This document shows, piece after piece, positions 1 to 6,025 of a stretch of 6,028 nt of DNA; within the stretch, counting starts at the first letter, position 1; each line of letters starts with the position of its first letter. The stretch is from an uncultured Desulfobacterium sp. Its GTDB lineage: Bacteria > Desulfobacterota > Desulfobacteria > Desulfobacterales > Desulfobacteraceae. The notes beneath the pieces were generated by a model. The model was not told where the DNA came from. It saw only the letters and a list, made by a program, of their open reading frames with translations, and did not search any database. The stretch lies in NCBI GenBank assembly GCA_937124525.1, contig CAKZLA010000384.1, positions 1-6,028 on the forward strand, in the 5' to 3' direction. A program made the position numbers and the translations under genes.

Positions 1-1155
1 GTCCCTGCGAAAGAGAAGTTTAATTCTCATGTTGGGCACCGAACCTGGCAGGTGACCGGGATGACGGTTGGGAGCCGTGACTTCACCTTCAACAAAATCA
101 ATACCCTCGTCAGTGGCACTTTTGGTTGTCAGTCCGGCAGCCGCCACCGAGCGTCCCCCGACCATGGTGCTGAAGGCACCCAGGGCACCCATGGTTTCAC
201 GACTCTTTTCCCGGCACAGATTCGTGGCGGCAATCATGCCTTCACTACAGGCCACGGAAGCCAGACGAATGCTGCTTGGTTTACCCGTAATACAGGAAAA
301 TTTACTGGCACAGTCACCAGCTGCCAAAATATCCGGGTCCTGTGTCTGCATATATTTATCAACCTTGACACCATTCCGGGGGTCGGCATCAAGGCCGCAT
401 TTTACAGCCAGATCAACATTGGGCTGGGCACCAATACCAATGATAACAGCATCTGCCGGTATCACTTCACCATCACCCAACTTGACCCCTTCAACCCTCT
501 CTCCCCCGACTATTTCCCCGGCCTGACAATTGGTCTTTAGGGTGATACCAAGTTTTTTAAGCTCATCTTCTATTTCAATACAAAAATCCTCTTCACAGGC
601 CAGCATCAGACAATGGGGCATCATTTCAACAACGGTGACGGTTTTCTCAAGTCCGGCTTTTTGCCCCATCAAAGCAATCTGTTCAGCCATTTCAACCCCG
701 ATGAATCCACCGCCGATGACAACCACATTCCGGGCCGGTTCCAATGCCGTATAAACCTCTTTTAAATAATCAGGGTCTTTACGCACTGTAAAAACATTGC
801 CTTTATCAATACCGGGAAGCGGTGGAACAAAGGGCTTGGAACCTGTGCTGATAAGCAGCTTGCCATAGGAGAGTCGCTCACCATCGGCAAAGACAACTTC
901 TTTTTTGCCACGATCAATATCAGCAACATTTCTTTGCAGAATTTCAATGCCCTGATCAATAAAGCCCTGGTCCGGGATCAAGTTTTTGTCAACCTGGCCC
1001 ATGATGCCGTAGATATAGGGAATCCCGCAGGGAATCGGTGTATTCACAACATTTCTGATGAGTGTAATAGTTTTTTCAACTGCTCTTTTTTTCAGGGTTA
1101 TGGCTGCCATGAGTCCAGCTGCCGAACCACCAATAATGACTACATCGCTTCTCAT
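1..1155 (-). CDS. FAD-dependent pyridine nucleotide-disulphide oxidoreductase (NADH oxidase / CoA-disulphide reductase family), C-terminus beyond the left edge
   Basis: The frame is open from the ATG at 1155 to base 1 (385 codons, no stop), so the 3' end lies outside the window. Residues 7-18 form the FAD-binding Rossmann start (IIGGSAAGLMAA). Cys43 in PIPCGIPYIYG sits where NADH oxidases and CoA-disulphide reductases keep their single redox cysteine. STGSKP near residue 108 is the usual strand end, GGGFIG at 148-153 is the NAD(P)H-binding glycine motif, and AGDCA at 279-283 is the second FAD motif with Asp281. The following part (GALG, then GRSVAAAGLT, then NRHPG) fits the start of the C-terminal dimerisation domain. 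Relatives are usually about 440-570 residues, so roughly 60 or more are missing. Family members reduce O2, CoA disulphide, polysulphide or persulphide with NAD(P)H in the cytoplasm; which substrate applies here cannot be told. A C-terminal rhodanese domain, which would point to persulphide reduction, would lie outside the window. Family assignment is strong, substrate unknown. Confidence 0.93.
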   Translation of the reverse strand, partial: MRSDVVIIGGSAAGLMAAITLKKRAVEKTITLIRNVVNTPIPCGIPYIYGIMGQVDKNLIPDQGFIDQGIEILQRNVADIDRGKKEVVFADGERLSYGKLLISTGSKPFVPPLPGIDKGNVFTVRKDPDYLKEVYTALEPARNVVVIGGGFIGVEMAEQIALMGQKAGLEKTVTVVEMMPHCLMLACEEDFCIEIEDELKKLGITLKTNCQAGEIVGGERVEGVKLGDGEVIPADAVIIGIGAQPNVDLAVKCGLDADPRNGVKVDKYMQTQDPDILAAGDCASKFSCITGKPSSIRLASVACSEGMIAATNLCREKSRETMGALGAFSTMVGGRSVAAAGLTTKSATDEGIDFVEGEVTAPNRHPGHLPGSVPNMRIKLLFRRD

Positions 1156-1164
1156 TTTTTAATT

Positions 1165-1170
1165 TTCCTT
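1165..1170 (-). promoter_or_regulatory. Ribosome binding site of the oxidoreductase
   Basis: On the minus strand AAGGAA lies 9 bases before the ATG at 1155, in an A-rich stretch. This good Shine-Dalgarno match fixes the start, and it agrees with the FAD-binding motif beginning at residue 7. Confidence 0.75.
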
Positions 1171-1195
1171 TTCTGGGAATACCCACATTTGCAAG

Positions 1196-1224
1196 GTTAT
1201 ATTTTTATAGTGAAATCTGGTCAT
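1196..1224 (-). promoter_or_regulatory. Candidate sigma70-type promoter for the oxidoreductase
   Basis: Reading the minus strand, ATGACC (1224-1219, 4 of 6 to TTGACA) is followed after 17 bases by TATAAC (1201-1196, 5 of 6 to TATAAT). Transcription would start near 1189 and give a leader of about 33 bases containing the ribosome binding site. An overlapping TATAAA is a possible alternative -10. The prediction is by eye only; its position just upstream of the gene is supportive. Confidence 0.4.
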
Positions 1225-1233
1225 CCAGACCAG
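1217..1233. promoter_or_regulatory. Perfect inverted repeat overlapping the -35, possible operator
   Basis: CTGGTC (1217-1222) and GACCAG (1228-1233) are exact reverse complements separated by 5 bases. The repeat covers the proposed -35 hexamer of the oxidoreductase promoter, the place where a dimeric repressor or an activator would bind. It has no T-run, so a terminator is unlikely. The cognate regulator is not in the window. Confidence 0.35.
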
Positions 1234-1273
1234 CTTTCAAGGCAGAACATCTAAGGTATCAAAATCATTCCAA

Positions 1274-1326
1274 TATAACTGCCACGGGCAGGCCATGATT
1301 TATCCATGGTTCTGCCCACAACGAAG
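1274..1326 (+). repeat. Palindromic repeat, copy A
   Basis: The left arm TATAACTGCCACGGGCAG plus GCC (1274-1294) matches copy B at 5859-5879 in 20 of 21 positions, and the right arm CTGCCCACAACGAAG (1312-1326) is identical. GGGCAG (1286-1291) pairs with CTGCCC (1312-1317); inside it GCCATG (1292-1297) pairs with CATGGT (1305-1310), with one G:U pair and one bulged T at 1311, leaving a 7-base loop. The orientation is called plus by the order TATAAC then ACAACGAAG. The stem ends and flanks are conserved while the loop is not, as in a dispersed structured repeat. Confidence 0.8.
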
Positions 1327-1514
1327 TATGAAAAAATGTTAGGCACGCCTACTCTTTCATAACCAGATAACAAGGATACATGGCATTGCAAAACAGATAC
1401 CAATACACTCAATCGAAACAACAAACTATCTTCATACGCCTCTAAGTATCTGGAAAAATAAAGAATAAAAAATTCAGAAATCATTTCGATCTGTTTTGTT
1501 TTTAATTTACAGTT

Positions 1515-1552
1515 GTTAACCAAGTGTTCACATTCACGTTGACAAGCGTTCA
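1515..1552. repeat. Short imperfect direct-repeat pair, 23-base period
   Basis: GTTAACCAAGTGTTCA (1515-1530) and GTTGACAAGCGTTCA (1538-1552) differ by two substitutions and one deleted base. The starts are 23 bases apart, about two helical turns, which would suit two protein sites on one face of the DNA. It lies about 65 bases past the SNF2 stop and far from the oxidoreductase start, so no role can be assigned. It may be chance. Confidence 0.35.
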
Positions 1553-1616
1553 TGTTTTTAACACCCACAAATGGGGAATGATCTAAGAAAGTGTAAAGTG
1601 CTTTTGAAGGATGCCA

Positions 1617-4600
1617 TTAATTCTCCTTTAAAAGCCCCAAAAGCTCTGAAGCCGACATTTTACCCGCCATTTCACCACCGGCCAGCAGGCCTTCGGCAAG
1701 ATCCCGTTTTTCCTTGTGAAGCTTCACAATCTGCTCCTCGATGGAGCCCTTCACCACCAGGCGGTAAACTGTCACCGGCCGGGTCTGACCCATGCGGTGG
1801 GCCCTGTCCGAAGCCTGGTCCTCCACAGCAGGATTCCACCAGGGGTCCATGTGAATCACATAGTCCGCTGCCGTGAGGTTCAATCCAAATCCCCCGGCCT
1901 TGAGACTGATGAGAAAAAGATCCCCTTCCCCGTTTTGAAAGGCATTGATGCGTGCCTGCCGCTCCTTGGCCGGTGTGGACCCATCCAGATATTGATAGGA
2001 TATCTCTTTTGCATCCAGAAACTTTCGTAAAATGGCAAGATGTCCCACAAACTGGCTGAAAACCAGGGCCTTATGGTTATTTGCCAGAAGCTCCGTCACC
2101 ACATCCCCAAACACCTTGAGCTTTGAGCTCTCAACGCCGGCCTGGGGCAAAACAAGGGATGGATTACAGCACAGTTGGCGCAACTTCATCAATTCCGCCA
2201 GAATCCTAAAATGTTTCTGGCCCGGGGCCTCATTTGCCTGCTCAATGTTTTTAAGAGCCGTTATTCTCTGGGCCTCGTAAAGCAATGCCTCTTCCGGGCT
2301 CATCTCCACCTTAAGGGTAATCTCTGTTTTCCCGGGAAGCTCTGTGAGCACATCACTCTTTAAGCGCCTCAGGATAAAGGGACGAATGAGTTTTCTCAAT
2401 CGCCGGGAGGCATCCTTGTTCTGATCCCGCTCAATGGGAAGGGCAAAGATTTCCTTAAACCGTTTAAACGTGCCCAGAAGACCGGGATTGAGAAAGTTAA
2501 AAAGGGTCCACAGCTCATCCAGATGATTTTCCACCGGGGTGCCCGTGGTGATCATGCGAAACCGGGCAGATAATTTCATGGCTGCCCTGGAGCGTTTGCT
2601 CTTCATGTTTTTTATGGCCTGGGCCTCGTCCAGCACCACCACCTGCCACTCCACACCCGAAAGTTTCTCCCCCTCCACCTGGAGGAGCCCATAGCTTGAA
2701 ATAACCAGATCAAAGGGTCCCAGGCCATCCAGAAACGTCTGGCGATCCCCCGGGCCAAAAACAAGGGGATTCAATGTGGGGGCAAAGCTATGGCACTCAT
2801 CCTGCCAATTGGCCCCCACGGACAAGGGGGCCACCACCAACGTGGGACCCTTTGCGGCATGGAGCAAAATAACGGACAGGGCCTGGAGGGTTTTACCAAG
2901 GCCCATGTCATCGGCCAAGCATGCCCCCACCTGCCAATGGGCCAGCTGGGCCAGCCAGTTAAAGCCTGTCACCTGATAATCCCGGAGCTGCCCTTGCAGG
3001 GTTCCCGGGAGTTGTGGCTGCACCACCTCTTTTAATTTCCGGCAATGGGCTTTCCAGGTTTTGTCACTTTTCAATGATCCCACCTGGCCTGTGAGTTCCT
3101 CAATGGCCGGGGCCGCCAAAGGGGTGAATCGAAGCCCTTTACCATGGACGGTGGAATAGGCCCTTAATTCCTCCAGTCGTTCCTTTAAAGAGTGGGTGAT
3201 GGCCAGAAAGGTCCCATCATCCAGGGTGACAAAACGCCCGGATGAACTTTCAAGAAGGGCCATTAATTTTATCAAATCAAGGCTCAGCTCATCATCAATG
3301 ACCACGGTGCCAGTGGCCTTGAACCAGTCACGATCCTTTTTAATGTTCAAGGAGAACTCATCAAAGGAGATCTGGGAACGCACCTGCATTTTTTCTCCCT
3401 GGGGCCATGCCAGCACCAGATCTTCCCGGCACTCTTTGAGTTCAAACAGCAGTTCAAGGGCGTCTTCAGGTTCCCCCACCAGCCATTCTCCGGCCACGGG
3501 TTCAAGAAAATTCAGGGTGGGACAGGCTTCAATCACAGCCTTTTCGCGCTTTTTTTCTTGTTTAAGCTTACGGACAGCCTGGACTTTTTCCCCCTTGATC
3601 TCCAAAAACACATTGGTTCCCCCCTTGCCCGGTTTGAAAAAAGAATCCGCTTCATCCACGGGTTTCACTAAGAACTCCACCTTAATTCCCTGCTGCCAGG
3701 GCATCACATGGGCATGGGGTATATCATTGGCTTTGACTTTTTTACCCCCCTCATCCCCTGCTCCGGCAAGATCAGAGTTCACCGCCACCAGGGATGAAAG
3801 GGCAGCCACTGCCTGGGTCGCCCTCTCTTTTGCACTTTCCGGGAGTTCCAATCCCTTGTTTCCCACAAGTTCTGCAATTTTTGAATGCACATCGGACAAG
3901 AAAATAATTTTAAAACGGGACGGTGTTTCCCGTACCACACGGAGATCTCTTTTAATCTCCGAATCCAGTGCAGGTTCCATGGAAATATGAATTTTATTTC
4001 CATTGACCCGAATCCTTATTTCAGGCTCCCCATTAACCAATTCCACAGGGGTGTTCAGACTATCTTCAAGAAAGACAAGGGGATGCCCCACAAGCAGGGG
4101 GAATGCCCTGGTGTCATCAATGGAGTATTCAACCTTGTCATAATAACTATCTCCATAATGGGATTCTTTAATGCCATTGCGGCATATCTGCCGATCCTGG
4201 TCCGTAAGCCCCGCCATGTATCCATTGTTTTTATATAGTTTTTTCAAGGCCACAGGTCGGCCCTTGGTCCATTTTCCTGCCTTTGTTAACTTCTGAAGAC
4301 GGGGGGTGAGAAAAGAGATCTGGTATTGTTCATTGTGGTTCATGAGCCAGACCAGGCGTTGCTCATTATCACCTTTGGCCAAACCATTTGTATTGGAGTC
4401 CTTGCCGGCCTTGGATGCCATGTGCATCAACGCCTCCAATGCCGTCTCCCATTTAGGAACAGAAGTTACCATATCCACTATACTGGTGGTGCCAGCCTTT
4501 TTATGGAGCTGTCTTGATCGTTTTTCATTGGCGGTAACATCTTTGCCCAGGGTGGCAAGAATGGCTGATATTTCCGCATCAAGCCATGAATAGCCGCAGG

Positions 4601-5822
4601 CCACAACTTTTTCCCGGATCTCCTCCAGTTTTGGAATAAGAGGCTGGGCTATTTCCTTATCCAGCCATGTCACTGCAAGAATATTAAAAAAAGCGTCAAT
4701 GGGTCCTTTTCCATCAATGATATAAATCAACGCCTCTTTATGCCATTTATCCTGGATGCCCAACCGTTGTTTCAATATGATTTCCAGCGATTTCATGGCG
4801 CACACATATTCATCTTGAAAGGGCAGGAGCGCCTGAATTTGCTCCAGGGCGAATTCATAATTTTCTGAGTCACCACTTTTTAGAAGGGCAAACAGAGAAA
4901 AAAGCCATGCATATCCCTTGAGTGACATATAAATTTTGGCAGACTCTTTTATTGAACACCTCAAAGCATGTTGAAAATGGTCCAAGGCGGCATTTGTATT
5001 ATTATTGATTATTTCCATTGATCCCATGATGGCGGCAATACCAGATGAGTTTTTTCTGTCTATTTTTGAAAGAACAGCATTATAGTCATTTCGACGGCCT
5101 GATAATAAAAGGATTTCCAAAATAATGGTTTGCGCCCCAACATCGGGCAGATCAGCCCTCCTGAGAAATTTAAAAAGACAATAGGTAATAAGATCATCCA
5201 CAGGTTCCAGAACCCTTTTGGCCTCCATGAAAAGGTATTCCACCGTTTTCCAGCGGATGGTCGGGGCCATGTTGTCCAAGAGTTGAGGTTGAAACGGTCG
5301 GTTTAACAATTGCAGCACAGGGGGATTTTTCCGGAAATCCAGGGGAAACGCTTCCATTCCACATTTGTACACCACATCAATATCCACCGAGTTTTTTTTT
5401 CCATGCATGGCAATTTGAAGTGCCCGGAAAAATGCCTTGTTGGTCTTGAACCGATACTGGCCGCTCCACAGGTTAAAAGGAGACACCTGTAAAACTGCAT
5501 GGGCAATCTTTGCGAAATCATCGGCCTTTACCAGTTCCTGGACCACCTGGAAACAAAAGGGTACAGGCACCCTGAGTCCCTGGGAGGTACTGATGATAAA
5601 CTCTTGGGCTTCAAGCTCTGCCAATACCGGGCGAATGGTGGAATAGGTGAACACCTCTTTATTTTCATCATAAATCCCCAGGGAATCCAGGCAGGAAAAG
5701 ATATCTTTTCTTGAAAAAAAACCTACCTCAACGGATAGAATGTCAACCACTGCTTTTTTTACCCAATTAAGCTGCCCATATTCTATGAGATGTCTCTTAT
5801 TATTTTCTTTTTGTTTCGTCAT
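1617..5822 (-). CDS. Large SNF2-family DNA-dependent ATPase (bacterial HepA/COG0553 type), 1401 residues
   Basis: The C-terminal 450 residues are a full SNF2 motor: LRDYQ near 946, Walker A DDMGLGKT with Lys977, Walker B LDEAQ with Asp1065-Glu1066 (DEAQ is common in bacterial members), TGTPVENHLDELW near 1090-1104, KALVFSQF near 1250, KAGGFGLNLTAADYV from about 1308, and DRAHRMGQTRP at 1339-1349 with Arg1343 as likely arginine finger. Such motors translocate on duplex DNA and remodel protein-DNA complexes using ATP. Residues about 10-75 look like a winged helix; 190-430 are helical and TPR-like; 570-930 are strand-rich, with GRFVTLDDGTF near 862, resembling the SNF2-associated region of other bacterial members; 742-760 is a Lys-rich segment. 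No nuclease, SWIM zinc finger or methylase domain is seen. I chose ATG 5822 with a weak AGG ribosome site over an in-frame GTG at 5903 that lies inside a repeat. Family certain; cellular role (repair, transcription recycling or defence) unknown. Confidence 0.95.
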   Translation of the reverse strand: MTKQKENNKRHLIEYGQLNWVKKAVVDILSVEVGFFSRKDIFSCLDSLGIYDENKEVFTYSTIRPVLAELEAQEFIISTSQGLRVPVPFCFQVVQELVKADDFAKIAHAVLQVSPFNLWSGQYRFKTNKAFFRALQIAMHGKKNSVDIDVVYKCGMEAFPLDFRKNPPVLQLLNRPFQPQLLDNMAPTIRWKTVEYLFMEAKRVLEPVDDLITYCLFKFLRRADLPDVGAQTIILEILLLSGRRNDYNAVLSKIDRKNSSGIAAIMGSMEIINNNTNAALDHFQHALRCSIKESAKIYMSLKGYAWLFSLFALLKSGDSENYEFALEQIQALLPFQDEYVCAMKSLEIILKQRLGIQDKWHKEALIYIIDGKGPIDAFFNILAVTWLDKEIAQPLIPKLEEIREKVVACGYSWLDAEISAILATLGKDVTANEKRSRQLHKKAGTTSIVDMVTSVPKWETALEALMHMASKAGKDSNTNGLAKGDNEQRLVWLMNHNEQYQISFLTPRLQKLTKAGKWTKGRPVALKKLYKNNGYMAGLTDQDRQICRNGIKESHYGDSYYDKVEYSIDDTRAFPLLVGHPLVFLEDSLNTPVELVNGEPEIRIRVNGNKIHISMEPALDSEIKRDLRVVRETPSRFKIIFLSDVHSKIAELVGNKGLELPESAKERATQAVAALSSLVAVNSDLAGAGDEGGKKVKANDIPHAHVMPWQQGIKVEFLVKPVDEADSFFKPGKGGTNVFLEIKGEKVQAVRKLKQEKKREKAVIEACPTLNFLEPVAGEWLVGEPEDALELLFELKECREDLVLAWPQGEKMQVRSQISFDEFSLNIKKDRDWFKATGTVVIDDELSLDLIKLMALLESSSGRFVTLDDGTFLAITHSLKERLEELRAYSTVHGKGLRFTPLAAPAIEELTGQVGSLKSDKTWKAHCRKLKEVVQPQLPGTLQGQLRDYQVTGFNWLAQLAHWQVGACLADDMGLGKTLQALSVILLHAAKGPTLVVAPLSVGANWQDECHSFAPTLNPLVFGPGDRQTFLDGLGPFDLVISSYGLLQVEGEKLSGVEWQVVVLDEAQAIKNMKSKRSRAAMKLSARFRMITTGTPVENHLDELWTLFNFLNPGLLGTFKRFKEIFALPIERDQNKDASRRLRKLIRPFILRRLKSDVLTELPGKTEITLKVEMSPEEALLYEAQRITALKNIEQANEAPGQKHFRILAELMKLRQLCCNPSLVLPQAGVESSKLKVFGDVVTELLANNHKALVFSQFVGHLAILRKFLDAKEISYQYLDGSTPAKERQARINAFQNGEGDLFLISLKAGGFGLNLTAADYVIHMDPWWNPAVEDQASDRAHRMGQTRPVTVYRLVVKGSIEEQIVKLHKEKRDLAEGLLAGGEMAGKMSASELLGLLKEN
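5392..5400 (-). other. Nine-A homopolymer inside the SNF2 coding sequence
   Basis: The sense strand reads GGA AAA AAA AAC over codons 141-144 (Gly-Lys-Lys-Asn), a run of nine A. Its 3' part is also A AAA AAC in the reading phase of a -1 slippery heptamer. Two further tracts lie nearby in the same gene: eight T on the sense strand at 5713-5720 and seven A at 5754-5760. Loss of one base in the A9 run would move translation to a frame ending at about 5303, leaving a product of about 172 residues without the motor. Whether slippage happens is not shown. Confidence 0.5.
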
Positions 5823-5832
5823 AATATATAGT

Positions 5833-5836
5833 ACCT
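5833..5836 (-). promoter_or_regulatory. Weak ribosome binding site of the SNF2 gene
   Basis: The minus strand shows AGGT ten bases before the ATG at 5822. The match is short and the spacing slightly long, which suggests modest translation. The alternative in-frame GTG at 5903 has GGAG only 14 bases upstream, a poorer arrangement, so this site favours 5822. No convincing -35/-10 pair was found for this gene. Confidence 0.4.
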
Positions 5837-5858
5837 GAAAGTTACATCCATATTTTTT

Positions 5859-5910
5859 TATAACTGCCACGGGCAGACCGTATTGGGGATTTGGCCTGCC
5901 CACAACGAAG
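5859..5910 (+). repeat. Palindromic repeat, copy B
   Basis: Same family and orientation as copy A. The arms TATAACTGCCACGGGCAG plus ACC (5859-5879) and CTGCCCACAACGAAG (5896-5910) flank a 13-base centre unrelated to that of copy A. GGGCAGACC (5871-5879) faces GGCCTGCCC (5893-5901); the one imperfect position is A:C if read on the plus strand and G:U if read on the minus strand, the sense of the SNF2 gene. It lies 37-88 bases upstream of the SNF2 ATG and could form a hairpin in its leader if transcription starts further upstream. Confidence 0.8.
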
Positions 5911-5914
5911 GTTT

Positions 5915-5949
5915 AAACTCCAACAATTACAGACCATTGACCGGAGTTT
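5915..5949. repeat. 7-bp inverted repeat between repeat copies B and C
   Basis: AAACTCC (5915-5921) and GGAGTTT (5943-5949) are exact reverse complements with a 21-base loop. The element fills the space between two members of the palindromic repeat family, upstream of the SNF2 gene. It could be an operator or a hairpin in a longer structured unit; seven base pairs with a long loop may also be chance. Confidence 0.35.
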
Positions 5950-5951
5950 CA

Positions 5952-6025
5952 TATAACACCCATGCCCTGGCGGACACAACGAATACTGAAAAGGCTATCA
6001 TGCCGCCCCCCCGACGGGCAATGGG
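5952..6025 (+). repeat. Diverged third repeat copy within a large hairpin at the right edge
   Basis: TATAAC (5952-5957) and CACAACGAA (5975-5983) match the flanks of copies A and B, but the GGGCAG stem is replaced by other sequence and the flanks are only 32 bases apart. The segment joins a bigger fold: CCCAT (5959-5963) with ATGGG (6021-6025), GCCC (5964-5967) with GGGC (6016-6019) leaving A6020 unpaired, and GGCGG (5969-5973) with CCGCC (6003-6007). That gives 14 pairs with an asymmetric internal loop containing a C-run. The element may continue past the window. Confidence 0.45.

Larger units (their letters stand above)
1156..1616. other. 461-base intergenic region without a convincing gene
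   Basis: This gap separates the stop of the SNF2 gene from the start of the oxidoreductase. It is AT-rich, above all around 1430-1520. Besides the promoter region at its left end, it holds repeat copy A, a small palindrome TAGGCACGCCTA (1340-1351) and a short direct-repeat pair (1515-1552). No hairpin followed by a T-run is visible on the minus strand after the SNF2 stop, so how that transcript ends is unclear. A possible open frame across it on the minus strand (1251-1568) is judged spurious because it has no clear ribosome binding site and its C-terminus is encoded by the palindromic repeat. Confidence 0.6.

Noticed and set aside
52..754. Plus-strand open frames at 52-540, 68-526 and 530-754.
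   Set aside because: All are antisense to the oxidoreductase, whose FAD and NAD motifs and cysteine are intact in the minus frame.
1274..1344. Integron attC site: GTTAGGC at 1338-1344 matches the R' core, and TATAAC resembles the other end.
   Set aside because: ATATAAC breaks the RYYYAAC consensus, the two ends do not pair beyond the core, copy B has no GTTRRRY partner in the expected place, and no integrase is present.
1251..1568. Minus-strand open frame of 105 codons in the gap (GTG start, or ATG at 1553).
   Set aside because: It has no clear ribosome binding site, AT-driven composition, no recognisable domain, and its last 25 or so residues are encoded by the palindromic repeat. A decayed or very small real gene cannot be excluded.
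1564..1576. Terminator after the SNF2 gene.
   Set aside because: Only a 4-bp CCCA/TGGG hairpin is present and no T-run follows it on the minus strand.
3196..3990. Plus-strand open frame of 264 codons.
   Set aside because: It lies wholly antisense to the well-supported SNF2 gene, is Ser/Arg-rich as expected from a shadow frame, and shows no domain.
1617..5822. Member of a named multi-gene defence system (DISARM drmD or Zorya zorD).
   Set aside because: No methylase, DUF1998-type, phospholipase-D, MotAB-like or nuclease gene is adjacent in the window, and the N-terminal architecture gives no specific link.
1274..5910. Insertion sequence bounded by the two repeats.
   Set aside because: No transposase is encoded between them, the copies are direct rather than inverted, and no target-site duplication is evident.
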